Part shown: positions 45,487-56,646 of the stretch, one piece after another | Position numbering within the stretch: position 1 is the first letter of the stretch | How the letters are laid out: every line of letters begins with the position of its first letter | Source: Heliopora coerulea | Taxonomy: Eukaryota > Cnidaria > Anthozoa > Scleralcyonacea > Helioporidae | NCBI GenBank assembly: GCA_030142905.1 | Contig: JASJOG010000412.1 | Span: 62,001 to 126,000 of the forward strand | Length of the DNA: 64,000 nt | Reading direction: 5' to 3' | Position numbers and translations under genes: made by a program | Notes under the pieces: generated by a model | The model's input: the letters and a program-made list of their open reading frames with translations, nothing else | The model's database searches: none | Told to the model about the DNA's origin: nothing

Positions 45487-46689
45487 CACGGCAACGAAAT
45501 TTTAAGGAGTTTGTACCATATACATTGCAAAAATCACCTGTGCCCAATAATAGCAGCATCTATACCAAAATTTTAGCCATGCTTTACACAAGTTATTAAC
45601 AGTGTAAATGGAAGTTCCAGTTTCTGCCACAAATTTTGAGGATCAAATAAAGAATATGCCACCTGAAGACCTGAGATTGCAATCATTGCATATTCTATAG
45701 TACTGTTTGCACAGTTAGACACAAAGGGTCAACTGAGAAACAGAGCTCTGGAACCTTCCACTAGTTGAACGTAGCGAATCTAAGCAAAGAATTAAAGAAG
45801 TATGAAGCTTTATTATGCGAACTTAATATTTCAAGCATTATGCCTTATAAGGAAACCAAAGCATATTAGTCTATTGTCACTACCTACATGGCAATTTTTA
45901 GCTCACATCAATACTTATTACTTGGAATTTCAATAATGGCCAACCATTTTTGACTTATTAGCAAGTAAAAATTTATGCTCAAATTTATCATGCAAAAAAA
46001 AAGAATCATATGAGTTCCCCATAACAGAAGCAAATAAGAATGCAGTTTGTAAGACGTCCTGAGTTTTTGCATTTTATGCAAGATCTATAGTATTTTTCCT
46101 TTCAATTGGAGAAAAGAACTAAAGAGACACAAAAAAGCAACGGATTTTTTAGGAGACAAGAAAAATAAACCACTGAAGATTTTTATGGGGACTTACTTGC
46201 AGTATGTATTGAGTCGTTCTTTAAAAACTGCATATTTCAAAGAATACAACTCACTTTTAAGTGCAAAGATGTACCCTGCTTTAAATATTGCAAATTGTTG
46301 AGTGAAAAGTTGTTTATTTATATAACTAAGTAATATATATGAAATATTTTTAGACCATTAAAGAATGTTATTCCAAATGTCTTAAGGGGGTATATTCTTT
46401 AATTAAACCTTTATTCTTTAATTACACAAGCTTTAACGACATATACCTTCCGTAATAGCTTCTAAAGAAAAGGATGTTGTATAGCCATGGTGAGGCCATG
46501 AGGTGGTTGGGAGACCTTCCCCTGAAATATTTGGAAATCTAGCAATACTGGGACGTATAAGATAAAACAGACTCCGAATATCAAAGTCATCTTGAAAACT
46601 CAGGATTTGAGTAAAATCAAGACAATTATGGTATTTGCATGATATTTCGTCTTTATTTCAAAGGCGAAATATAATTTCACGCTAATACC
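45487..46689. other. Non-coding; nothing recognised
   Basis: AT-rich with no supported gene or clear repeat. Confidence 0.4.
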
Positions 46690-47229
46690 ATAGTTCGTTG
46701 TATGTCGGCCAGACGAGTCGGCTTCTCCACACACGAATCTCAGAGCACTTGGGTATTTCTGCCCTTACTGGCATAAAACGAGTCAATCCTCCTCCGACTA
46801 GCATCCTGTCACATCATTGTGACACTGGACACCCTGTCTCGCCTGATGACTTCACTATCTTGTCTTCTTCTTCTTTCAACTCTGAACTTCTCGTCAGACA
46901 ATGTCTGCTTATCCGCAAACTCAATCCATCGCTTAATGCCAACAATGGCTCTTTTCCACTTTCTTTATTTTAAGACCTTTCGTTTCTCAACCCTTCCATT
47001 ACATCTCAGTCTGCTGTTTCCTTGTGCCCTTCCCACTTCCGCTCCTACGCCAATATCTCGTTTACTTATCATGTAACATACAATTATATATCATCACCTT
47101 GTAATATAGTTTTTCATTCATTCTCTGAGGATGTTGCGTGTAGCAACGAAACGTTAGAAATACATTTTAAACCTTTAATATGCCTATTTTGCGTGTTTTT
47201 TGCTGGGCTTTATTATTTCTTCTCCGTCT
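46690..47229 (+). mobile_element. Penelope-like 3' end, GIY-YIG onwards
   Basis: Frame MYVGQTSRLLHTRISEHLG to KLNPSLNANNGSFPLSLF (46698-46973) is intact. The tail includes a minimal hammerhead at 47121-47159 and ends TTCTCCGTCT, as does the copy at 33296. It is truncated at TAGTTCGTTG, within a few bases of where the copy ending at 12377 is cut. Confidence 0.88.
47121..47159 (+). ncRNA. Minimal hammerhead-like motif, best Penelope copy
   Basis: TTCT, CTGAGGA, extra T, perfect 5-bp helix II GTTGC/GCAAC with loop GTGTA, GAA, self-complementary ACGT, T, AGAA. Needs a dimer for helix III. Confidence 0.55.
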
Positions 47230-48335
47230 AAGATCCTTCTAACGGTCGTGTTACGTTAGAGTAAATAGGCTTAGTTACACTCCAAACATGTTTAACATTC
47301 ATTCACTTTAGGTTAACCTTTAGAATTGCTTAGGGTTTTATAATTTAAGAGTCGGTAATGGGATCAAGACTGCAGCTCCTAATGTGATTGGGGGGTTAAG
47401 TACCGTGTCAAACTAATTTACATGTGAACATTTGACTTGAGGCGAAAATGCGTACTTTTTACGAATTGCCTTGGTTACACTGATAAAGAACGAGACAGTT
47501 GCTGCAAGGTCAAAATAAAGAAAAATCTTGGCATGACAAAATTCCACCCTTTTGGTATTTTAAGGCACTCTAATAAGAAATCATTCATTTCGATAAAATA
47601 CTTATCTACAGCTGTAAGCTCGATAGGTTTTTCAAGTTCTCCTTCAAGAAAATTGAAGTGGCAACATTGAACCACCTAGTAAGCCCTCTGCTCGTTTTAG
47701 CAAAGATCGAGTTATTTTCACGATAATTATGGAGTATCTTCGGCGCACTTTTTCCCACTAATATCAATATTTTCTCGTTCATTGAGCTTATATATATATT
47801 TATAAAATAACACGCGTCCTGGAGACACGGTGGACGTCATTTTCATTTTGTATTAGAGTACAGAGACATGAATGACGTCACAAAAACTCGAGAAAACTTT
47901 GGTTATTTTATAAAACAAATAGAAAATAACTTTTGTGTCTGTACTGTGATAGAAACATGAATAGCACCAACCTGCATTATTAGATAATGGCTAACCGGAA
48001 AGATTACCTGATAGAGCTAATGGCTACCCGGAAAGAGTACTTAACAACGCTTTTAGTCAAGTCGAAAAAGACAAAACAATTGGACCCGCCAAATGTCCAG
48101 TCTATTTAAAACTTCCATGGATAGGACAAATTTCCGGAACTTTTGGACAATCGATCAAGTTAATCACTGAGCAAACATTTTTGTCGCTAGATTCGCTGGA
48201 ATTTTTTGGACAAAAACTATCCTCCCACCCACTCACAAAGAGTCTCTGCCTGCTTCTTCACCAAGCCGTGTTGTTTAGGAATTTAAATGCGAATATCGAT
48301 CTTGCTATGTGGGTAGAACTAATTCGAGAGTGGGA
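47230..48335. other. Non-coding; nothing recognised
   Basis: No supported gene. Two adjacent GGCTAMCCGGAAAGA repeats are at 47991-48032. Confidence 0.4.
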
Positions 48336-48497
48336 GGCCGTTCACACTAGCGTGTTAGATCGATCTGAGATCGATCTAAGTCAAAATCGATCAGAGTGTG
48401 AACACTTGAATGCGAACTGAAATCGATCCAAACGAGTATGAACTCCCTCACGAAGGGAACTGAGATCGATCTCAGATTGATCTCAATGTGGACGGCC
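48336..48497. mobile_element. 162-bp MITE with GGCCGTTCACACT ends
   Basis: Imperfect inverted ends GGCCGTTCACACT and AATGTGGACGGCC surround repeated AGATCGATCTGAGATCGATC-type palindromes. No coding capacity. Confidence 0.75.
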
Positions 48498-49584
48498 CCT
48501 GGGTGATAGGATCAAAGAACATGTTCCTAGCGTCATTAGAAATAAAACTCAGCCATCACGTCAACAAGCAGAACGACAATGCCATTCCAGTCAATTCATC
48601 AGTTGTGCTTCAGCTGTTGGGAAACACTTTCTGTCCAACAAGTCTTGCGCCAAAACATACTCTGACGATAATTTTAGAATTCTTTACAAATGCCGTTCCG
48701 CCTTTCAAATGAAAGTGATGTAAACCATTTACATAGAACTTAACGATCCGGATCTGTGCCGGCAGAAGGAATTTGTTTTCCAACTAGCCCTATTTTGACC
48801 CTCCCTCATACCGTTGGCTCGATGTCACATCAGCTTTCTTGAGACAGTATAAGCAGGTGATTTGTTTCTTTAGTCAGCAGACGTATAGCACTTGATAAGT
48901 GGTCTGCCAAAATACATCGTGCTCTTTCTTAATTCATCAGACCTGCTCTTTATGTAGTATTTTACCTCTTTAAGTTTCATACAGTTCTCTTAAGAACTAA
49001 ACAGTCCAACAGTCTTTGCTAACTGTGTATACCCCTTTAGTTAGTTTATTTTATCTTCATTTTCTCTTACTTTATCTTAAATTACCAATCACAATGGTAT
49101 CAACATATTTGAAAACCGTGCTTAAATATATATATATATGTATGCACGTATATATGTATACATTGTGAGCTCAGGTTGTTCGTACTTAATATCTCGGAAA
49201 GGGATTGCGACTACAGGAATGACTGAAACTGGCAATCCTCTTCATCATATCCAGCAACAGAAAACCAGAATATTGTCGGAATGAAACAAGTGATCAGCTA
49301 ATGATTGCCGGATGGATTCCAAGATCAGCAAAGCTTTTTGAATAAAACGTGCTAAATATAAAATTTCAGGAAATCCAGATTTCGAATGTTTTGTTATGCC
49401 GATGTTATTAGGTCCAAGATGCTTTCCACGTTTTACTGATTCATTGCTAATCGGTAAATTCCCCTTAACTCAACTAAGTTTTCATTCACAACTGGAATCA
49501 TGTGATTGAGGTAAGTAGTATATCTTGGGCAAGTCCCCAGGACGAGTTGTAATTGCTTATTGTGTAGGGAAGCGTACACATTAA
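48498..49584. other. Non-coding; nothing recognised
   Basis: AT-rich, with a short TATATATATATG run near 49130. Confidence 0.4.
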
Positions 49585-50200
49585 GCCCTGGCCAAACGCT
49601 TTTAACATTTCGTTCAACGCCTTTTAACGTTGTTGAACTATGTTGAAAGATATTGAAATTAGCCATGGGTGGCCAGAAGTAAGCAACATTATCATATTTA
49701 ACCATCGGCAATATCAATAGCAATGTTACGCGAGTTGAACACATGTTGAGCAAAACTTTGAGCATTTTCAAATATCTTTCAACGTTATACCATATCCTTC
49801 GAAGACGTTCAACATCATTGAACTAGGGTGTCCATACAAGCTTAAGATGTTACATAAGGTAAAAGGTAAAGTGTCTTTATTTATACTGGATAACCTTATC
49901 AGCTATCTAAGCTGGTCTCCCTAGAGGTCCAGTAAGGGTCTACCCTCATGGGTCCAGTGTTATAACAGGAGGAAACCGGAGTACCCGGAGAAAACCTGCG
50001 ATGCTTGGTAGAGTCAAACTGGGCAACACTCTTCTCACATGTGACCAAGGTAACTTTTAATCAGATTACTGCACGCGGCCGGAATCGATCCCTAGTCACA
50101 GTGGTGAGAGACACGTGCACTACCACTGTACCACCATGTTGGTGCAACAATGTTGAACAATGTAAAATGAAATGTTGAATGCGTTTGACCATGCAGAGCT
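49585..50200. mobile_element. TTAA-flanked MITE split by a SINE
   Basis: Ends GCCCTGGCCAAACGC and GCGTTTGACCATGCAGAGC are flanked by TTAA (49581-49584 and 50201-50204). Both ends carry repeated TTCAACATTGTTGAAC-like palindromes. A SINE at 49849-50143 interrupts it. Confidence 0.75.
49849..50143 (-). repeat. tRNA-headed SINE with conserved central block
   Basis: On the minus strand a tRNA-like head (GTGGTACAGTGGTAGTGCAC, then GGGATCGATTCC) is followed by TTTTCTCCGGGTACTCCGG, a block I recall from SINEs of many marine animals. The tail is built of GGTAAA-type units. Inserted in the TTAA MITE. Confidence 0.8.
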
Positions 50201-50204
50201 TTAA

Positions 50205-51898
50205 ATTCACCATATCAAAGACTCCATTTACCAGCATTCTTAAATATGCTACCCTCAGTCGACACCCTGAATACCCTGGAAGTTAACATTCACGCTCAAT
50301 CTATCGAAAATAAACCGATAAAACTCTTTCAATTCAACAATATTATTCTTCTTTTGAAAGTTCCAAATAATAAAGAACTCTGGTCAAATTAAAAGACGGA
50401 GAAAGTTCATACCTGTTTGACAAAGAAGCTTCTGCAGACTGCACAACTTCGCACGCGATAACAAGTCCTATATAAGAACTGAATGTGTGTGTATTTTTTA
50501 TGCTTTATCTAAAACATGCAGGTCCTGTGGGAAGAAATCGGAGACACAAAGGCACTTCATATTGTTTGTTTACGATCTGATCTTGTTTTAAGTTGGCGAC
50601 GACCACACCCAACGACTGACTTCAAGGGTGAGATCATTTTACCATAACTGGAATGAACTGGCTAAAATTTGGACTGACGATTGCGTGTAACATTTCCATG
50701 TTACATGAAAATAATTAATAGTGCATGATTTTGGAGATTATATACTCGAACCTTGCTGAACGCTAAATCCCCGTACACACGTCCAGGTTGTCCTGGACAA
50801 GAACCCTTGCTCAAGAAAAAGCTTCTGTGTGACTTGTAAAAGGTGACTTGTAAAAGAAAACTTACCAATTTGTGTCGTACACACGAGTAAATTAAACTTG
50901 TCAACGAAAACGAGTGACTTAAAATTGACGTTGGTCTTTTAAGTGGTATTTATTTAAGTTTTAGTCAAAATAAATATACCTTACTAGTTGAAAGTGAAGT
51001 GGCTTGTTATGGCAATGATCCTCCGGGCGGCCAAAGAAAATATTGCTGGAACGAATAGTATTTAAGTTACGATTAAAACGCTATGGTCTATTTTTTTGTG
51101 CAGTCAATAGAGCAACAACAGGGTGGAAAGGATGGGTGAAGTCCCTGGTCCCCCTCTTGGTATTTTGTGACGTCATTGACATCATCATGTCTTGACGGCA
51201 TGAATTTGCTGGAATAAAGTTTCAAAGTTTTTACAGTTTGCAGCAAGATCGAACTGTCACATTAAGGCAAAAGTTTGTCCCGCCGTCTCTTCAGTAATTG
51301 ATCTAAGTATGGATGAGAGATCTACCAGACAATGACAATGAACGCACGTGAGAATTTTCACTGGAAGTGCCCTGAACATTACCGATAAATTCTGAACATT
51401 AATTCGATTTCTTGTATTGTAATGCCGCACTGAATGGCTTCCGTATTCCGCAAATAAATAGTGCTAACATAACTTTTTGAACTGAATAATATCCGGCAAT
51501 TCATGCGTCATTTTAAGAATAAGAGTGAATAGCAATCGCTTTTGCCGTAGCGGACTGGTCATATGGAGCACATATGGAGTATTCCCGGTGGGCCGGTCGA
51601 TCTGAGGACTGCTGGGCCATTTTCATAACACTTAATATCCTTCAATTTTTTAAAAAATCTCTCCTCAGAATGCAGGAAATAGCGTTTCTGAGACTCTAAA
51701 TTTCAAAATTTTTCCCGGGGGAGTACTCCCCCAGACTCTGTGGTCCCAGGCAGGGACCACAGAGTAATCTATTCCAAGAATCCCCACTTGCCTAGTTGCG
51801 TCACTACTTTATCGTCATGTATGTTTTTGTAAGTAACCTACGCACTTAAGTCGAGATACTTTAAAATATTAATCCTGATCACACTCTGGAGATGTTTT
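50205..51898. other. Non-coding; nothing recognised
   Basis: No supported gene or repeat boundary. A GGGACCACAGAGT and ACTCTGTGGTCCC mirror pair lies near 51733-51764. Confidence 0.4.
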
Positions 51899-51988
51899 AC
51901 AGTCGAACCTCCATTAAGCGGCCACCCTCGGGGAATGACAATGTGGCCGCTTAATAGAGGTGGCCGCTTAATAGAGGGATGCCAAGAG
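51899..51988. mobile_element. Pogo/Tigger-like transposon end
   Basis: TACAGTCGAACCTCCATTAA opens a TIR-like block followed by two tandem TGGCCGCTTAATAGAGG units, the subterminal pattern of Tigger-like elements. A hAT inserted at 51988; the opposite end was not found. Confidence 0.6.
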
Positions 51989-53064
51989 TAGGCTTTGGTA
52001 GATTGTGCTCGAAAAAAAAGCATATTATGCTTTTAGCAGTGCTCATATTTTTTAGAAATTATGCCAAAATTATGCTACTTTCTGAAAATTATGCTCTCTG
52101 TCACCGAAATTATGCTACTTAGATTTTAAGGAAAATAAAGATTACCAGTAGCTTAACTCTATCAATTTTGACTTTAATGAACATCCATATAGTCTACCTT
52201 CCAGTCTTACAGTCTTTAGCATCGCAAATACGCATGTGCGCACCTCGAAAAGCCAGATGATTAACAAATGATATCAAAATCAACCGTTTCTGGGTTCTGA
52301 ATCCGGGTCAGAAAGTTATAGCCCGCATACTTGTTTTAGACGCCGTCCTGGCAAAGCCCTCAGTTCAGTATAAAGACAACTATGCACGAAGTGCTTACGA
52401 AGTGCTTCTTCGATCGTTTGATCTCGCTTTTTTGTCACTTTTAACTTCTCTGTGCCTGCGGCATGTTTTTTGGAAGCCAAGTGGTTTTTGAGAATGCTCT
52501 TTTTACAGCTCAATATCTCCTTACACCCATTGCAAAACAGTTTTCCCCTTAGAAGACAAAATTTCCCCTGGGAATTCTTCGATTCGATCACGAGGACTCA
52601 TGTTCTTTGGATCTGAGTTACCTCTTTCCTTGTACTTTCCGGTATTACTTTTAGGAACACGTTCTCTAGAGATTGAAGCTCTCGGTACGGCACTGGAAGT
52701 GCTGGAAGCGGATGTACTCGAGAACGACGCCATCTTTGATCTGAGGCCTGAGGGGCCGAGCCGCCGAGCCATAAGCGTGGTGGCCTGAGGAGAATCTCAG
52801 TCTCTCAGATATGCACAGGGTGACCTGGAGTCTACCGGACCATATTTGACCATGGGCCTTGGCACAGACCTCAATATTTTCCAAAAACAATACAGAAATA
52901 AAATACAAACTGAATTATTCTAGAACTATGATGGGGTTTTTTTGGTTTCAACGCATAAAAGCTCGGATTATGCTAGCAGTGCTAAACTGAAATAAAAGCT
53001 TAAAATAATGCTCGTTTTGGTAAATTATGCTTAAAATTATGCTAGCACAATCTACCAAAGCCTA
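51989..53064 (-). mobile_element. hAT element with BED-finger exon and 8-bp duplication
   Basis: A 21-bp perfect inverted end (TAGGCTTTGGTAGATTGTGC plus T) bounds 1076 bp flanked by identical GCCAAGAG octamers (51981-51988 and 53065-53072). The 8-bp duplication marks it as hAT. Repeated AAATTATGC motifs line both subterminal regions. It carries only a first coding exon (52316-52772), not a full transposase. Confidence 0.93.
52316..52772 (-). pseudogene. BED-type zinc finger exon of the hAT
   Basis: Minus-strand frame 1 starts MARRLGPSGLRSKMASFSST and reaches ILSSKGK. One extra A near 52539 shifts the rest, KLFCNGCKEILSCKKS then HLASKKHAAGTEKL, into another frame. The CxxC...HxxxxH spacing is a BED/C2H2 finger used for DNA binding by hAT transposases. 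The catalytic region is absent. Confidence 0.75.
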
Positions 53065-53607
53065 GCCAAGAGTCGAACATGGGTGTGTCGGAAGTCGGTA
53101 ATTTTAATCAATTTACAAGTCATTAACAAGAACAGACTGTAGTTTTTAATAAAAAAAAAAATTAAAAAAAAAAACCCAACTAAGGACAAATCATTTGTAA
53201 GTTGAGAAAACCACACGAAACAAAAATCAACGTTCGGTTCATCAGTTCGTCAGCTAGGCTGGCTTAAAATAGTCTCGAATCTGCATTGGTTGTCGTGGTG
53301 CATGTACTATTTACGAAATGAGTTGGAGTTCTGTATCCCGATACAGAACAACCACGAATTTTGTAAATCATTTCTAAAACGTCTCGGTAAGTCATTTTAT
53401 AACGAGAAATGGACTTTAATTATACGACTGAAGTAGAGAAATTTTATATATAGAAAGCACGAGTGGAAGTATAATTCTGTGGTAAAAGATCTTGGAGAAG
53501 CTGTATGTAAATTACGGATCAGTTGATCTTTTGTGGTAAGTCGCTTAGTGGTACAGAGTTGATGGTATAAACAATGAAAAACTATTAGGGTTAATTGAAG
53601 TTAGTAA
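53065..53607. other. Non-coding; nothing recognised
   Basis: A-rich run at 53149-53178 and an isolated TTCTGTATCCCGATACAGAA palindrome at about 53333 that recalls the minisatellite at 54240. Confidence 0.4.
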
Positions 53608-53737
53608 GGCCAGTTTCAGACGTCCCGCTTCTGATGTGGCGCGCGCATTAAAAACAATAGATAATGAGGCATTTCAACTCATTATCTGTTGTTTTTAATG
53701 CGTTCGGCACATGAGAAGCGCGACGTTGAAACTGGCC
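53608..53737. mobile_element. 130-bp palindromic MITE
   Basis: GGCCAGTTTCAGACGTCCCG and the mirror of GCGACGTTGAAACTGGCC form the ends; the inner arms AACAATAGATAATGAG and CTCATTATCTGTTGTT continue the foldback to the centre. Confidence 0.85.
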
Positions 53738-53840
53738 ATGCGTTATAGACTTTCAACGGTGTTTAGTATTGCAGATTGAGATGCGATATGCTTTGCTGCC
53801 TATTGGTATTGCTTCGAGTGTAGATATTTAGTGTTTTGCA

Positions 53841-54230
53841 ATGAGTCGATTCAGGGCAGTGAAAAGCGAAGAAGAAGAACGAAAGAGTTTAGAAGGCGTA
53901 ATTCCGTGTAATACACGATACTCGACTCGATGGCCTCGAAAGATGTTTGAAGAGTGGCAGACGAACAGAGGAAATTCAAGTGCAGTCAATGAACCAACAT
54001 CATTAAATTTTGAAAACAAAAGTGATATACAAGAGTTAAATACCAGACTAGAAGATTTACGTGCGGAGTCGCTCAATTTTTGGTTGGTCAAATTTGTACA
54101 AGGAGTGGCAAAAGAAAATGGGGAACCATATCCACCACGGACGTTGTATTCTATCATATGTGGTCTTAATCGACATTTGGCCGAGGCGAAACCAAATGGT
54201 GCAGTGAATTTAGTCGACAATGTAATTTGA
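53841..54230 (+). CDS. Crypton/QRICH1-like N-terminal domain protein
   Basis: An intact 129-codon frame. Residues 62-112 read IQELNTRLEDLRAESLNFWL, then KFVQGVAKENGEPYPPRTLY, then SIICGLNRHL. This matches the domain that begins Crypton tyrosine recombinases and the host proteins derived from them (QRICH1, ZMYM2-type, KCTD1 long form). The recombinase catalytic part is not in frame downstream. It is either the first exon of a Crypton element or a domesticated derivative. The stop may be read through by splicing: the end VDNVI is near TGAAAAAAG, with no clear donor. Confidence 0.75.
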   Translation: MSRFRAVKSEEEERKSLEGVIPCNTRYSTRWPRKMFEEWQTNRGNSSAVNEPTSLNFENKSDIQELNTRLEDLRAESLNFWLVKFVQGVAKENGEPYPPRTLYSIICGLNRHLAEAKPNGAVNLVDNVI

Positions 54231-54239
54231 AAAAAGAAG

Positions 54240-54405
54240 TGGGTTCTGTATCACATTTAAAGATGTATACTGATGATTTATTAACGAGTTCTGTATCACG
54301 TATACAGACACTGATGATTTATTAATGAGTTCTGTATCACATTTACAGACACTGATGTTTTATTAATCAATTCTGTACCATGGTACACAGACATTGATTA
54401 AACCT
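54240..54405. repeat. Minisatellite of TTCTGTATCAC units
   Basis: Four imperfect units of roughly 40-55 bp, each with GAGTTCTGTATCAC, an ACAGACACTGATG block and TTTATTAA, right after the Crypton-like frame. Confidence 0.8.
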
Positions 54406-55999
54406 TAATTTGTTTTGTGTTTTCCTTATGAATTATTAATGAGTTTTAGAATAAGTTTTAAAGTGCAAAGCATGACGTTCGTGCTCGAAATAGACGACGA
54501 AAATCAGCATGGTAAAACTCACAACAACTTTTTGAGTAAGCCTCAGATAAAAATTAAGAGGAAAGATAATGTGGCTAGGATTGTGTGAATGAGCAAGAAT
54601 AGGTAAAAATGAAGTTCTAGAATCTAGAACTGAGCAGCATCATTCTAGATAAATTTCGTCCACACATTGGAGAAATTTCTATGAAGGTATTCGCGAACCC
54701 TCAAAAATATCTATTAACAACTATTGTTTGCCAAACGTGCATTTGTCCTTTTTTTAGGAAAGTGTATAGGGAACCACTTTTATTCTCTTCGTTTAGAAAT
54801 ACCACGTCTCCATTTTAAATTTGTCAATACAAAATTGTTGGTTTTCCTTTCATACTAATCATTTACTGTAGTAGTTGATCACTAATAATCTTTGCTATCA
54901 TGGTTACAGATGACAAGGACTCTGGGAACAACCAGAAGAGTTATTCATTTTATTTTGTGGGTGAATTCCTATTTGATCCAGTTCTTCAGAATCAATGCAC
55001 AGTGTACTGGAAATGGTTTGATGGATTGCGCTTGTAATTTTATCAAAGGTTGTTAGTGGGATTACTCAACGAAGAAATTTTCAAGGTTAATACGCACTCC
55101 AGATGAACTGAATCCTTTCATTCCAAGTGGGTTAGAAAAGCTTGCTTTAGATGGGTCACATGTTGCTCAAATTTGTGAACCCGGCTAAATTGGTATTTTC
55201 TATGATTGCAAAAATCGCATACCTTTAGCCTTTAGACATTTAGTCGAAGAAATTCCACTCCAGGCATTATTTTTAAGAATTCAAGTATATAACCTACAAC
55301 TAAATTCAACTATGGAACTTTTTCCGAAAATGGCAAGTTGTAGCCATCGTGTAAATTTTGAGAGCCTTTAAAAGTTTCATCAAAACGATACGACTGTCGT
55401 ATATGATTCTACATCTTGGCGTATTCAAATAGTGAATTAGAATTGCGAATTACAAGAAATACCGTTTTTAGCGACTGCGGCCCGGATGTCACCTTCACTT
55501 TCACATGACGTTGTTGGTTTTCTTGATCCGCTATCGGGTTTCTGGGCCAAAGTCAAAATAGAGGTTTTCAACCGTTGTCTCAACAACGTCAGTAAAATGC
55601 TAATCTTTTAGCCTCGAAAGAGCATTTCCTGATCAGTTTACTTTATGGTTAGTATTTTAGTTCTTTTGTTATTACTTTATTAAGAAAAACCCAAAATGTT
55701 CGTTGACTTTGAAAAATCGTATTCATAGAATGTTGGTTGTAAACTTTATCGAACTTCGACAATGAGCATGGATATAAAATAGTTTCGACTAGGTTCTACA
55801 CTCGTTTTCTTATGTTATTCGTATTGTTTGAAATCTTTATATTTAGATTATGAAGAAGGTTAATTAAAATAGTTAAATAATGATTAATTACAGCTTAATA
55901 ATAATAAGGTTAATGAAATGATAACAAGTTCCAGGACGAGTAGGTGTACGAGGAATTCAAAACAAAAAAGGGCCTTTCTCTGTCCTACATCGAAACCAT
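54406..55999. other. Possible further Crypton-like DNA; unassigned
   Basis: A splice-acceptor-like GGTTACAG at 54903-54910 precedes short open stretches, but I recognise no recombinase motif there. Otherwise nothing supportable. Confidence 0.3.
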
Positions 56000-56201
56000 T
56001 GTAACGGGCCGAACTTCGAGCAAAACGGACAAGAAAACCTTGAGATCTAGTCTAAGTCTGTTTTATTATCATTCGTGCATACCCTTATATCTCTCTTTTA
56101 CTGGTCAATATCTGTCAACATAACTATTCACTTCGATTACAACAATGTGTGTGCAGGTCATTATCTATCAACCCCATTACGTCACTTACAACAATGTTAC
56201 A
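56000..56201 (-). repeat. Ty3/gypsy long terminal repeat (3' LTR)
   Basis: 202 bp with inverted ends TGTAAC and GTTACA. On the minus strand it is preceded by the polypurine tract GTGAGGGAAGAA, the priming site for plus-strand DNA synthesis. An AATAAAA signal lies inside on the minus strand. The 5' LTR is not in the window. Confidence 0.8.
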
Positions 56202-56646
56202 TTCTTCCCTCACTTAAGTTTTCGTGCCCGAAAACACGTGTTAATCTATTTTACAAAATTTTGTGGATGCAATTTGCTATACTTATATCACTTAGAAGTG
56301 TCGTAAGAATAACGCGCAGGAGGACGTATATTCGGCCAAAGTTCATAACGTTGTCCTATGAGGTGTGCACCTCTAAGCCAATGGGGAGGTGGTGGTAGTA
56401 CTGGATGTTGAGGCAAGCTGTGGACAACTGTGAAATCGCTGGACTCACGTGCTGGGGAAACAACTCGTCCGCCGTCCAACGGTATATAGCCTAACTTAAG
56501 GTTGTCGTGATGAGCTACCTCTACATTTCCATCCTTCGACCGCACACGATAAGTTACTCCCAGCCTGTTTACTACCTTCTACGGTCCTATCCACTTCCTA
56601 CCAAGTTTTCCTGTCTTTGGACGCTTTACCCAAACTTTCTGACCTA

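Noticed and set aside
45374..45599. Frames across the right end of the hAT
   Set aside because: They translate the TGACGTCA array and TIR, which are non-coding in both copies.
49433..49771. A 112-codon minus-strand gene
   Set aside because: It lies across the end of the TTAA MITE and is composed of its repeated TTCAACATTGTT motifs.
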